Source: Flaccisagitta enflata (lineage: Eukaryota > Chaetognatha > Sagittoidea > Aphragmophora). From it: a DNA stretch of 64,000 bases. Every line of letters begins with the position of its first letter. Position 1 is the stretch's first letter. Shown one piece after another: positions 11,311 through 21,642 of this stretch. The stretch spans positions 91,946,001-92,010,000 of the forward strand of contig OZ231126.1 in NCBI GenBank assembly GCA_965153355.1, read 5' to 3'. The notes beneath the pieces were generated by a model. The model did not search any database. It saw nothing but the letters and a program-made list of their open reading frames with translations, and had not been told where the DNA came from. The position numbers were made by a program, and so were the translations under genes.

Positions 11311-12116
11311 AAACTTGTCTAAAAACTTTAGTTTTCGTCTGATTCGGATAAAATTTGAAATGTAGCCTCACAACAGTCTCCTCTACCATGTCACAACGAT
11401 TCATAGGGCTACGATCATGCAATGTGGCCGAAATCAGGCCAAAATCTGGCCAGGTTGGCCTGAAAATGAAAAACTTGTCTAAGAACTTAAATTTTCGTCT
11501 GATTTGGATAAGATTTGAAGTTTAGCCTCACAACAGTCTCCTCTAACATGTCACAACGATTTATAGGTCTACGATTATGCAATGAGGCCAAAATCAGGCC
11601 AAAATCAGGCCAAATTGGCCTAAAAATGAAAAAAATTTGTCTAAAAACTTTAGTTTTCGTCCGATTTGGATGAAATTTGAAATGTAGCCTCACAACAGTC
11701 TCCTCTACCATGTCACAACGATTCATAGGGCTACGATCATGCAATGTGGCCGAAATCAGGCCAAAATCTGGCCAGGTTGGCCTAAAAATGAAAAACTTGT
11801 CTAAGAACTTAAATTTCCGTCCGATTTGGATAAGATTTGAAGTTTAGCCTCACAACAGTCTCCTCTAACATGTCACAACAATTTATAGGTCTACGATTAT
11901 GCAATGAGGCCAAAATCAGGCCAAAATCAGGCCAAGTTGGCCTAAAAATGAAAAAAAATTGTCTAAAAACTTTAGTTTTCGTCCGATTTGGATAAAATTT
12001 GAAATGTAGCCTCACAACAGTCTCCTCTAACATGTCACAACGATTCATAGGGCTACGATCATGCAATGAGGCCGAAATCAGGCCGAAATTAGGCCATGTT
12101 GGCCTAAAAATGAAAA
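11311..12116. repeat. Dimeric satellite, five ~160/162-bp units in A-B-A-B-A order
   Basis: Units start at 11311, 11471, 11633, 11793 and 11955, giving alternating periods of 160 and 162 bp. A units carry ACTTTAGTTTTCG and ATCATGCAATG; B units carry ACTTAAATTTCG-like and ATTATGCAATGAGG. All share GTAGCCTCACAACAGTCTCC and GGCCAAAAT...GGCC words. The minus-strand open frames with repeated 'MLEETVVRL' words are translations of this array, not genes. Confidence 0.9.
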
Positions 12117-12640
12117 AGTTGAATAATTTGGCCAATCACCATTGGGGAAAAGCTCCTTCACTCGTTGCCTAGATAACCCTCTTATTCACTAGCTATTAGG
12201 ATCATCTCAGTTTTTTTTAATGTGTTGTTTTTTCCTAAACGAAAAAGAGAAAAATTTAAACCGTCGTCCTAGTGGAAGAGAACAATATGCTGATCTGGAA
12301 TCTTTAATGTGAGCTCAACGAGGCAAGTATTTCTATTTTTAAGATGCCGGGACTGAAAATGAAAAAAGGAAATTGTTCAAAATTATAAATTTTTGCTGAT
12401 GTATCCGATTAAGCCCAACTTGGCGTAGCATATCACAACGGTAAAGCTCAATGCGTGCATACAATTTCAGCGGATTCGTTTCTTTCAAACTGGCTAAGTA
12501 GGCAAAAAATTAAGCAGAATTTAGCCAAAACTGACCAAATGATTGGAGATAGAGGCAAGCCCGTGTGACATGATCTAAACTTGAGAAACGTATGCCATTC
12601 ACGAGGGGTCAAAATTGACCCTTTTTTTTAATGAAATTTG

Positions 12641-13331
12641 ATTTGGTACTGTAAAAAGTTATATTTTCCCCAAATTTCCTTTTTTTTCTCTTTTTTCCCC
12701 CTTTCATTTCCTTCCCCATCTCCAGACCCTTTGATTTCCCCCCCCCCACGGGGGGGGGGGGAACTCAAGAATATACAGTAGATCTCGTCTAGACTTGAGA
12801 TAACGGGGGCAAGCATTGTAGAAAAATAAATAAAGCAAGGAGAGTGATATTTAAAATATAGAGTAATAAATAGATACTTTATTGCCCATGATAGCTGGTT
12901 GCCGTGGAAACGCATTTCTATGTATTCTCGCTAAAATATCAATATTTTGAGAAATTTTTTGAGGGAACATTTTTTAAAATCAAATTTGCTACAACTTTCC
13001 TACAGTATGTTCTGTAAGAATGTCGCTCGTTTACCGGTTGCTAGGGGTTGTCACACATGGATATGCTCCCTAGCAACGGCCAAACGAGCGACATTCTTAC
13101 AGAATATACTGTGGGAAAGTTATAACAAATGGTTTTAAATGTTCAAAAAATCTCACAAAATATTGATATTTTAACAATACAGAGATGTGTTCCATGGCAA
13201 CAGCTATCATGGGAATTAAGCATCCTTTGATTAGTCTTTGATCCAAATATTGCTCCCCTGCCTTCATTCGTCTTTCCACAATGCTTGCCCCCGTTCTCTC
13301 AAGTCTAGACGAGATCTACTGTACAGGCCTG
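12641..13331. mobile_element. hAT-type MITE remnant carrying a nested MITE
   Basis: The left part (GATTTGGTACTG, TTTTCCCC, then a C-run/G-run hairpin near 12740-12761) matches the right half of the 9887-10180 and 14800-14927 MITEs. It is interrupted at 12775 by the 12776-13321 element and resumes after it with CAGGCCTG at 13324-13331, the usual end of this family. The insertion therefore sits inside the terminal repeat. Confidence 0.7.
12776..13321. mobile_element. 546-bp near-complete palindromic MITE, TA target
   Basis: The left end CAGTAGATCTCGTCTAGACT mirrors the right end AGTCTAGACGAGATCTACTG, with TA on both sides (12774-12775 and 13322-13323). Similarity between arms continues almost to the centre near 13055, including GAATGTCGCTCGTTT against AAACGAGCGACATTC and CCATGATAGC against GCTATCATGG. 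The transcript or single strand would fold into one long hairpin. No coding capacity. Confidence 0.9.
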
Positions 13332-13514
13332 CAAATTTGTATCCCAAAAAAAAGTTATGGATGATTTTCAAAATACGCATTTTTATCGCAACCATGCCAA
13401 TTATTTCTCTTTTTAGTCCTGGTCCCGCGCCTTCGTAAGAGGATTTGTCCAACGATTTGTCCAACGATTCGTTCATTCATTTATATATTTATTCATTTGT
13501 TTATCTTTCCTTCT

Positions 13515-13519
13515 TTCAT

Positions 13520-13571
<52 letters not shown>

Positions 13572-13887
13572 TCCTACTTTCTTTCCTACTTTCTTTCCTA
13601 CTTTCACTCCCTCTTTCATTCCTTCTTTCATTCTTTCTATAATTCATTCTTTCTATCATTCATTCTTTCTATCATTCTTTCTTTCTACCATTCTTTCTTT
13701 CTATCATTCTTTCTTTCTTCCTTTCTTTCTTTCAGTCATTCATTCTTTGATTCTTTGATTCTTTCTTTCTTTTCTTCTTTCTTTCTTTTCTTCTTTCTTT
13801 CTTTTCTTCTTTCTTTCTTTTCTTCTTTCTTTCTTTTCTTCTTTCTTTCTTTTCTTCTTTCTTTCTTTTCTTCTTTCATTCTTTTCT

Positions 13888-13935
<48 letters not shown>

Positions 13936-13940
13936 TCCCG
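13515..13940. repeat. (CTTT)n / (TTCTTTCTTTC)n microsatellite
   Basis: About 425 bp of TTTC-based repeats, interrupted by attc and gatt variants and by an 11-12-bp higher-order TTTCTTTTCTTC unit. The long Ser-Phe-Leu frame across it is an artefact. Confidence 0.95.
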
Positions 13941-14064
13941 TTCATTTTTCAATTTACTCATCTGTGGTTACAACTCCAAAAATACGCTAGACAACCTCAC
14001 ATTTTTAAAGAGGTCATATCACTTGCCAGACTGATGGACAGACAGGCAAGGAGATATAAGCAGG

Positions 14065-14069
<5 letters not shown>

Positions 14070-14123
<54 letters not shown>
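14070..14123. repeat. (GA)n microsatellite
   Basis: About 27 GA units, followed by a T/C-rich low-complexity stretch to about 14236. Confidence 0.95.
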
Positions 14124-14127
<4 letters not shown>

Positions 14128-14239
14128 CATTCTATTTTTCCCTCTTTTATTTCTCCTTTTTTTTTCTTTTCTTCTTTTTTTTTCTTTTCTTCTTTTCTTT
14201 TCTTATTTTTCTTTTTCTTCTTCTTCCTTCTTTTTCTGA

Positions 14240-14790
14240 ATACCATCACGGCCAAGCAGCCCTTTATCGTTTTAGAACGACCCTGCCCGTTTTCCGCAAC
14301 CAGAACGAACTTCCGGTTTCACGCTCGGGCCAGCTTGGGACTAACAAAACGAAGTCCTGTTGTAGGTCTTGATAATTGTTAGTCTTTACTAAAAATCTTA
14401 CGCTAGCAATTTTGCTTTGTTTGATCTTATCTATTATCTTAACCTAATTTGCATTATTTGGTGAAAGGATAATGACGTCGTCACAAATATCTATCTCTGA
14501 TAATCCTACGTTCCCTTTATGCTAAGAGAGATCTAGAGAACAAGCGCAACCTCATAGATAGAAGTAACTGACGGGCCCAAGTCCGCCAAAATCCGCACGA
14601 GCCAATTTGCATACCTCTCAACAAAATTGGCGCTAACAGAAAATTAAAGGGCTGCTAAGCGAAACAAAAATGGTTTTCCAACCCCTCAAACATCATATAT
14701 AATGGTAACATAAACAAATCCGGATGAATCATACTTTGAAAAATGACCCTTCTGGGGGTCGGACCGTCAGCCTGAATTCGGAAAGAACCC
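14240..14790. other. Unassigned sequence
   Basis: Ordinary-complexity DNA between a microsatellite and a MITE end. Neither strand has a convincing coding frame. Confidence 0.4.
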
Positions 14791-14799
14791 TAAAGAGGA

Positions 14800-14927
14800 C
14801 GCATCTATTGGACATCTCTTGGCCTTACTTTCTTTTCCCCCTTGATTTCCTTCCCCATCTCCAAACCCTTTGTATGATTCCCCCCGCCACCGGGGGGGGG
14901 GTGTATGTGGAGCTATATACAGGCCTG
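14800..14927. mobile_element. hAT-type MITE fragment (right end)
   Basis: It contains CTTGATTTCCTTCCCC, ATCTCCAAACCCTTT, a C-run/G-run hairpin and the terminus GAGCTATATACAGGCCTG, as in the 12641-13331 copy. The left end could not be located. Confidence 0.6.
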
Positions 14928-15015
14928 AAACGACGACTCACACCGGACCAGCAAACCAAATGTTATTCTAATGTTCTAATGTTGTTCTAACAATTTGCAT
15001 GACTAAAAGTTTAAA

Positions 15016-15630
15016 CAGGGGTAGGAAGGTTAAAAATTTTTTAACTTTTTTTAACTTTTTAACTTTTTAACCTGATTTTTAAAGTTACAAAAAGTTAAAA
15101 AAAGTTAAAAAAGGTTAAAAAATGTTAAAAAGTTAAAAAAGGTTAAAAAAAGTTAAAAAGTTAAAAAACAGAAAGTTTAAAAAGTTAAAAAGTTAAAAAA
15201 TGTTAAAAAGTTAAAAAATAGAAAGTTAAAAAGTTAAATGGTTAAAAAAAGTTAAAAAAAGTTAAAAAATATTAAAAAAGTTAAACAGCTGTCACTATAT
15301 TTTTTGACAATACAATGAACTAAGAAATATCAGATGGCATGGATTTTATAGAAGAAGTTTTTAAACTTTTTTTAACTTTTTGATTTTTAAACTTTTTAAC
15401 CTGATTTTTTAACTTTTTAACTGAATTTTTAACTTTTTAACCAAATCTTAACTTTTCAACCAAATTTTTTAACTTTTTAACCGGATTTTTTAACTTTTTA
15501 ACTTTTTTTAACTTTTTAACTTTTTTTAACATTTTTTAACTTTTTTTAACTTTTTTCAACTTTTTTTAACTTTTTAACTTTGCTTTAAAAGTTAAAAAAA
15601 GTTAAAAAAATTTTAACCTTCCTACCCCTG
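15016..15630. mobile_element. 615-bp TIR element filled with GTTAAAAA / TTTTTAAC repeats
   Basis: The left end CAGGGGTAGGAAGGTTAAAA mirrors the right end TTTTAACCTTCCTACCCCTG. A short direct repeat TTTAAA lies outside both ends. The left half is dominated by GTTAAAAA words and the right half by their reverse complement, so the whole element can fold back on itself. The middle (about 15290-15355) is a unique spacer. The CAGGGG ends suggest a hAT-type element, although no full 8-bp duplication is visible. Confidence 0.75.
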
Positions 15631-15862
15631 TTTAAAACAGATAAACAGATAAATGGTAGTCAAACCTATCACCAAACATCCAAATTCACCCTAACACACC
15701 CACACTGAGGCCAATCTGAGGCCCTCATCAAGCGTGTTTCTCCAACCTATCGCCAAACACCATATTCATCATCATATAGATGTTGTGTGGCCAAAACGAA
15801 CAATCGCCCGTTGGGCGGTGCAAGCCTGAAAACGCATCTACATGCTAGTTTTAAATGATTTT

Positions 15863-15990
15863 TAGTCGATATGTCGACCGGTCAGTCAACACTGCTCCTT
15901 CTGTGCTCCTCCACACCTTAAGTAACACGTTTGCACCACTGCCCCTGCTCACCCGCACGCGAGTTGTTGGTAGGTTCGTAGCTATTTATG
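15863..15990 (+). repeat. Degenerate hairpin/GGTC-family repeat
   Basis: An AGTCGATATGTCGACC hairpin, a short GGTC tract and CACCCGCACGCGAG resemble the family layout, but most landmarks are lost. Confidence 0.4.
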
Positions 15991-16199
15991 TTTGGCGGAA
16001 CTCATCACAAGCAACATCGACACAAGTACCGTCTCCTTCGATTAAGGGTTGTGTCACGGTCGTGGGCTTGTGGCTATGAATGTAGTTGTGCATTTTTCAA
16101 GCCCGGCGGACCTCAAGTCTCAAGGTTACTTTCTACTCCTCAACGTAAGAATAACTCTAGCTCAAATATGCAAGTTTTAAAGCTTTTTTTTTTTTTTTG

Positions 16200-16840
16200 A
16201 GGGGAGTAAAAATCCTTTTCGCGTGAATACGAACTGTTGGGCATGACTGACAGCTGCAGTCTGATATTTCTTGAACAGACCGTAGTTACGTCAAAAATAT
16301 TGAGTTTGCGGAGGGCGAAATTGAGGATGGGCTCGATCCTTCGAGCTCGACTTCGGATAACCCTTTAGAAAGGTGGATACACTGTAGGTGTAGAGTACAT
16401 TCTCGAGGATAGGCTTTGGTGAATTCATTTGTAACAAGCGGACTAAACTAGTGGCGTTCGCCATAATGTGTTCCACGAAAACTTGATTTGGCTTGAAAAT
16501 CTAATACACTTTTTTTATAAGAGACCAGTTGATGAGACAGACATGAGCTTGAGATTTGCCAAAATTTTAAGAACAAAATAAGAAAATGCCCAGGCTGAGA
16601 TTTAGTTTTGACCATTTGCAAAAGAACTTTTTTGTTAGTTTCTTATCTAAAAAATGAATTTTTCAGAAATTTAGGTTATTTCATCTTTAACTTCCTTTTT
16701 TAGTTTGCTTATGAAATCAGGCATTATATAAAAAAAACCTCGATAATGATCAAGTCTAAGATACAATTGTTATAAATACAGTATTTTTATAGATAAACAT
16801 CAAAGAAATTAAGAACACTTATAGAATTTCAGGCTAACAA
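16200..16840. other. Unassigned AT-rich sequence
   Basis: No gene, RNA or repeat recognised. A minus-strand 61-codon frame has no family resemblance that I can see. Confidence 0.4.
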
Positions 16841-16841
16841 C

Positions 16842-16955
16842 TGGGTTTCAAGGCTTTAATTGAAACTGGTGGATCTCAAGGCTTGAATTGATACTGGTAG
16901 GTTCCAGGGCTTGAAATGAAACTGGTGAGTTGCGAGATGTTAATTGAAACTGGTG
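16842..16955. repeat. Degenerate ~35-bp tandem repeat
   Basis: About four copies of a unit containing GAAACTGGTG and AAGGCTTGAATTG. Confidence 0.55.
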
Positions 16956-17091
16956 CTGTCAGGTAAATGATCCTCTTTGTCCCGCAAGCCACTTATAGAT
17001 GTTGACCTTGTTAGATAACGTCGTCCTACTCATATATTAAGTCTGTAAGATTTTTTAATTGCGTAAATAGTGCCATAAATCCGGCCTTTTT

Positions 17092-17220
17092 AGTCGCGTG
17101 CACACGACTCTACAACCCACTTTGTCCGTCGGTTGGTTGGTTGGTCGGTCGGTTGGTCACACTTAACTTTTTTTATGATTTTATCTCTTTGACATCGGTA
17201 GCCGTGTATCCGGCCTTGTT
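17092..17220 (+). repeat. Hairpin/GGTC dispersed repeat, internally deleted
   Basis: The 5' hairpin AGTCGCGTGCACACGACT and a GGTT/GGTC tract are joined to the 3' end GGTAGCCGTGTATCCGGCC. The central blocks and the 3' pairing arm are missing. Confidence 0.7.
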
Positions 17221-17460
17221 GTGAATTGCGTTAAGCAATTCACTTTGACTTTGTTCTATGGCTTTTATTGTCCATTATTTTTTTTTCCAACATGAAAGGT
17301 TTTGGCTTGTGCCATTTTTCTCTTCCTTGTCTTTGCAACAATAAAGGGTTTGGCTTTTACCAGTTTTTCCTTCTCAATTTTCACTAAAAAATAGTTTCAG
17401 CTTTTGCCGTTTTTCCCTTCTCTATTTGTGTATTGCATTAAGCATTTAATTTCTTTTTTT

Positions 17461-17639
17461 AGTCACGTGCAAGCGACCCGACAACCCTCTTTAACTGTTG
17501 GTTGGTCGGTCATTCACATTTTACTTTTTTTCATTTTATTTTTCTGACCCCAATGCTCCTCCCCAAATGGTCTAGTGACCTCAAATATAGCCCCTGCCGA
17601 ACCGCACATGACTTTGGTAGCCGTATATCCCGCCTTGTT
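17461..17639 (+). repeat. Hairpin/GGTC dispersed repeat, ACGTGC-arm subtype
   Basis: The 5' start AGTCACGTGC is matched near the 3' end by GCACATGACT, an almost exact reverse complement. Standard central blocks (CTCCCCAAATGGTC, CCTCAAATATAG) and the 3' end GTAGCCGTATATCCCGCC are present. Confidence 0.75.
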
Positions 17640-18041
17640 TCCGACAATGAAAAATAGTTAGTTTACACTCTTCTTCCCTTTGATGTTGTATAGGTAATGT
17701 ATAGGGTTTTGGTTTTTGCCATTTTTCTCTTATTCTACTTTTTATCTTTTAATCATTTTCTATTTTTATATCATTTAAGTGATAAAAGTATTTTTACTGA
17801 ACATGTTACATTGCACCTGCAATTCACATGTTTGGCAACAGCCACTGGTTTTATTTGTTATCATTCAATTTCAGTATGTATCATTACCTTTAAGTTTTCT
17901 TTTTAACACAGTTACACGCAGCAGTAATGGATCCAAGAGTAACGAAAATCTATCTATAATAAATGTAAAACTATGATCCTTTTCAATGAATTTCTTTTAG
18001 TTCCTATGTTTGTAAAAATGGAAGTTCGCCTACACTTTTTT

Positions 18042-18164
18042 TTATAAGAACATTTTTTTTTCAAAGTTTTCAAAAAAGATATAGTTACTAATACAATAAC
18101 TACAACGTTCTTAATTTTAGTGCATTTTGAAGCCATGATGTTCTCCTAAACTAGGTTCTTATAA
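18042..18164. mobile_element. ~123-bp MITE-like repeat with TTATAAGAAC termini
   Basis: It starts TTATAAGAAC and ends GTTCTTATAA. A second copy at 27064-27184 shares internal words (ATAACTACA, GTTCTTAA, GGCATTTTGA-like and CTAGGTTCT). Short TIRs and two dispersed copies support a small non-autonomous element. Confidence 0.65.
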
Positions 18165-18288
18165 AATCAACTAGTTATTGCAGGGATCATATATATGCAT
18201 CACTGCCCTATCCCCTCTGCCTAAAACAGATAAATCTTATTAGTCCCTTGACTTCCTTTTTTTGCGAGGTCCAACTGTAAGTACAACA

Positions 18289-18845
18289 AGTCATCCAAGG
18301 ATTGCACATGGTCAGCGGTTCCCAATGCCCTGCTTAGAGTGATCAACTGAAGAGGTGGAGTGAGAGCAGGGCAGCGGCCCCAAAGGGCCGATGTCCTGTA
18401 GGACACAGGGGTGAATTTCCTTACGTCCTGAGAAGGCATATTTCAGGCCTTAAAGGCAATTTTCCATGATATTCAATGGGAGCTATGTATTATCTACAAT
18501 TTATTGTCAATTTTCTAAATTATTCAATGGGAATTTCATTTTTTTGTCAATTCTCCATGTTATCCAATCGCTATTTTGTATTTCTTTATCCATGTTATTC
18601 GATGGAAAATATGCATTTTTCTATTGTTTGTAAATTATCCATGTTATTCAATGGGAAGTTTGCAAGTTGTCATTTTCCCATGTCATTCGATGGGAAGTTT
18701 GCATTTTGTCATTTTCCCATGATATTCGATGAAAATTTGAGAATTGAAAAGGTTCAGGGACGGACGGACGGACGGACGGACGGACGGACGGAAGGAAATT
18801 CACCCCTGTGTCCTACAGGACATCGGCCCTTTGGGGCCGCTGCCC
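18289..18845. mobile_element. Foldback element with perfect 52-bp arms, 'TTATTCAATGGGAA' core, and 5S-like flank
   Basis: Arms 18369-18420 and 18794-18845 are exact reverse complements over 52 bp (GGGCAGCGGCC at the tips). The core (about 18455-18740) is an imperfect tandem of a unit containing CCATGTTATTCAATGGG, followed by a (GGAC)n run. Left of the arm, 18289-18368 is a conserved flank found at four other copies; on the minus strand it carries CTCTAAGCAGGGCATCGGG and CCTTGGATGAC, resembling the box A to box C region of 5S rRNA. Confidence 0.8.
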
Positions 18846-19141
18846 AATAAAAACGACAAATCTAATGAAAATTGCCACCAAAAAAGGGGGACATGGCCTG
18901 TGCTATCACATTCCGAACTAGACTGTTAGCCCGCGACAACCTGCTCGGTTGTGGACTGTAACCCCTGCTCAAGATCTCGTATGGCTTCTACCTAATACCC
19001 CAACGACTAGGGCACTGTGCTGTCCAGCTTTCTTCCGTATGGACGCGGGGAAGTTCGATATAGGACCAAAGCGATCCACATAACAGGTGCAGCCGTAATA
19101 TTCAACATTTCTGCTGTTAAAGCGTTTTTTGTTTTTATGTG

Positions 19142-19170
19142 TGTGAGGGGGGGGGGGGGTGGGAGCGATT
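19142..19170. repeat. G-run low-complexity patch
   Basis: A G-run of more than ten bases. A matching C-run lies near 19322-19334, so the intervening ~160 bp could form a loop. Confidence 0.4.
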
Positions 19171-19379
19171 GGGGGACAGAAGAGCCTTAGAGCTTCCGTA
19201 GTGCATTTAATCATCGCCTTGTGATCAAAAAGAGCAAAGGGCATTAAATACAGTGGCATCGATGGGATCTGGATAATAGGGGTAATGTAGCAGGCATATA
19301 ATTGAGTTGCCTTGGATTTTCTCCCCCCCCCCCCACCTTTGCTGTAACTCAACAATAGATCTCGAAGGTCGCTGTGATG

Positions 19380-20200
19380 TAAGATGAGGCTAATCGTATT
19401 AACATTAGCCCAGGGATATAAGAGAAGGGCCTTCAGCCTTCAGATAAAAGCTCATAGAAGTTTAGTATCGTTAATTTTTAGTATCATTTGATAAAATCAC
19501 GAAGAATAAATCGCGTCATGATAAAAGATTTATCATAAATTTGATTTTTAAAACCAAAAATATTTACATCACAACCCCTTTGACCAGTAAAAGTCATCAT
19601 TCAACATATCAAAGATGGTGTTTACAGATTCTAAGACATCCATAAGAGTTAGTTTGAAATGAGCTTGAAACGTACAGCATTACCAACGGCAAGGGTGATC
19701 ATGCGAAAAATTTTCGACGATGCTCCCGGCCTGAATTCGAAGCGAGGGAAGGACGAATCGACATGATAAATGGTGTTTTTAACTCAAAACTATCGGCCAG
19801 ATGTTTGAATATGCTGTAAAGTCAGCCCTTACGTAAAATTCAAAGCAATTTCTGAATTTCTGCAGCTTCGGAGGATTTAGTAGGAGAGGGGAATAAAGGT
19901 TAGACAGTGTGTGCTGCGAGCCTTTCATCTCCTCTCGTAAAAGGCTTGCAACTAATCATGCAACTAACAATGCAACCATGATGCAACTAACAATGCTTCA
20001 TATTAATTCAATAAGAAAAATATAGGAAAATCCATGACCATATGAAAGCTCTGTGAAAGACCTTTGCAAAGGGACTTCGCTAGTTGACGGTGCTTTTTGG
20101 GCAGCGGCAGAAATGGCGTAAGGATAACGAACAAATGGCCGCAATTGTAAAGGTTAAAGTTGGAGAAGCTGCAGCTTTTGGTTGATTCAGAAAAATACAG
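19380..20200. other. Unassigned sequence
   Basis: No coding frame of protein-like composition and no RNA gene seen. I looked here for the C-terminal kinase exon of the gene at 22993-24063 and did not recognise it. Confidence 0.4.
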
Positions 20201-20220
20201 ACAAAAAAAAAAAAAAAAAA

Positions 20221-20290
20221 AAAGCTTCAAAATTACAGTCCCCGACTGGGGACTAATTTTTGAAGCTTTCTCGTAGCGTAAACGCAACTT
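20221..20290. repeat. Conserved stem-loop repeat heading a minisatellite
   Basis: AAGCTTCAAAATTACAGTCC pairs with GGACTAATTTTTGAAGCTTT around the loop CCGACTGG. A second small hairpin follows (GCGTAAACGC). The same arrangement, with the second stem perfect as GTTGCG-TAAA-CGCAAC, occurs at 45029-45096 and also precedes the same minisatellite. Confidence 0.8.
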
Positions 20291-20540
20291 GAGAAGATAC
20301 ACAAGATGATTTAAAAAAAAAAAAAGAAAATTCAATATTGTTTTAATGACGACAAAACTTGGTTACGATAACAATAGTTGATAATGATAATGATAACAGT
20401 GAATGACAATGACAACAAAATTTCCAAGAAAAAAATTGTTTCAAATTTTTTTTAAATATAATTTTTCAAATTTAATTTTATAGATATAATTGCAAAAAAT
20501 CATTTTTTTCAAAAATTACAAAAAAAATTTCAAAAAAATT

Positions 20541-21167
20541 TTCAAAGTTGAAGATGATGACAGAAGTTGATGACAGAAGTTGAAGATGATGACAGTAGTT
20601 GAAGATGATGACAGTAGTTGAAGATGATGACAGTAGTTGAAGATGATGACAGTAGTTGAAGATGATGACAGTAGTTGAAGATGATGACAGTAGTTGAAGA
20701 TGATGACAGTAGTTAAAGATGATGACAGTAGTTAAAGATGATGACAGTAGTTGAAGATGATGACAGTAGTTGAAGATGATGACAGTAGTTGAAGATGATG
20801 ACAGTAGTTGAAGATGATGACAGTAGTTGAAGATGATGACAGTAGTTGAAGATGATGACAGTAGTTGAAGATGATGACAGTAGTTGAAGATGATGACAGT
20901 AGTTGAAGATGATGACAGTAGTTGAAGATGATGACAGTAGTTGAAGATGATGACAGTAGTTGAAGATGATGACAGAAGTTGAAGATGATGACAGTAGTTG
21001 AAGATGATGACAGTAGTTGAAGATGATGACAGTAGTTGAAGATGATGACAGTAGTTGAAGATGATGACAGTAGTTGAAGATGATGACAGTAGTTGAAGAT
21101 GATGACAGTAGTTGAAGATGATGACAGTAGATGAAGATGATGACAGTAGATGAAGATGATGACAGTA
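20541..21167. repeat. 19-bp minisatellite GTTGAAGATGATGACAGTA
   Basis: About 33 copies, most of them identical, with occasional CAGAAG, TTAAAG and AGATGAAG variants. The homogeneity indicates recent expansion. The same unit forms the array at 45421-46008. Confidence 0.95.
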
Positions 21168-21232
21168 ATTAAAGAAGTTTAGAAGTTAGGGTTTGTCAAA
21201 GTAACCTTTTTGTTCAATCGGACACTATTTTC

Positions 21233-21380
21233 AGTCGCGGTCACGAGACTCTTCACCTTGCTGTGTCCATTGGTAGGTCGGTTCGTCACATTCCTGAATT
21301 GGGATTTATTGGGTGCGGTTTTTATATTACTGCCGCTGCCCAACCGTCCGCGACTGTAGTGCCCTGTATCCGGCCTTGTT
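21233..21380 (+). repeat. Hairpin/GGTC dispersed repeat, GGAC-arm subtype
   Basis: The 5' start AGTCGCGGTC is matched by the 3' arm GTCCGCGACT. A short GGTC tract lies between them, and the copy ends GTATCCGGCCTTGTT. Confidence 0.75.
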
Positions 21381-21642
21381 ACTCATTCTTTTTACTCATT
21401 CATATGCCGTTTCTAAACGGTCATGGATTTTTCTATAGTTAGCACTTTCAATTCAGCAAAAACTATCGTGCTATTCAATGCAACTCAATAACCCGATATA
21501 TCGGTCGGTCGGTACAGTTTGTGCATTATGTTCAGCGTTTATGGGCGTCAACGTTCCTGCCCGAGTGCTTGGTTAAGTTTATGACTTGATGTATCCGGCC
21601 GCACATAGTTAGATAGTTACACTTTAGTAATGTGTTTTATTA

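Noticed and set aside
13497-14372. 291-codon Ser/Phe/Leu frame
   Set aside because: It arises from the (CTTT)n microsatellite and has no non-repetitive conserved part.
20541-21167. Possible CRISPR array
   Set aside because: The repeats are directly adjacent 19-bp units with no unique spacers, and the context is a eukaryotic genome.
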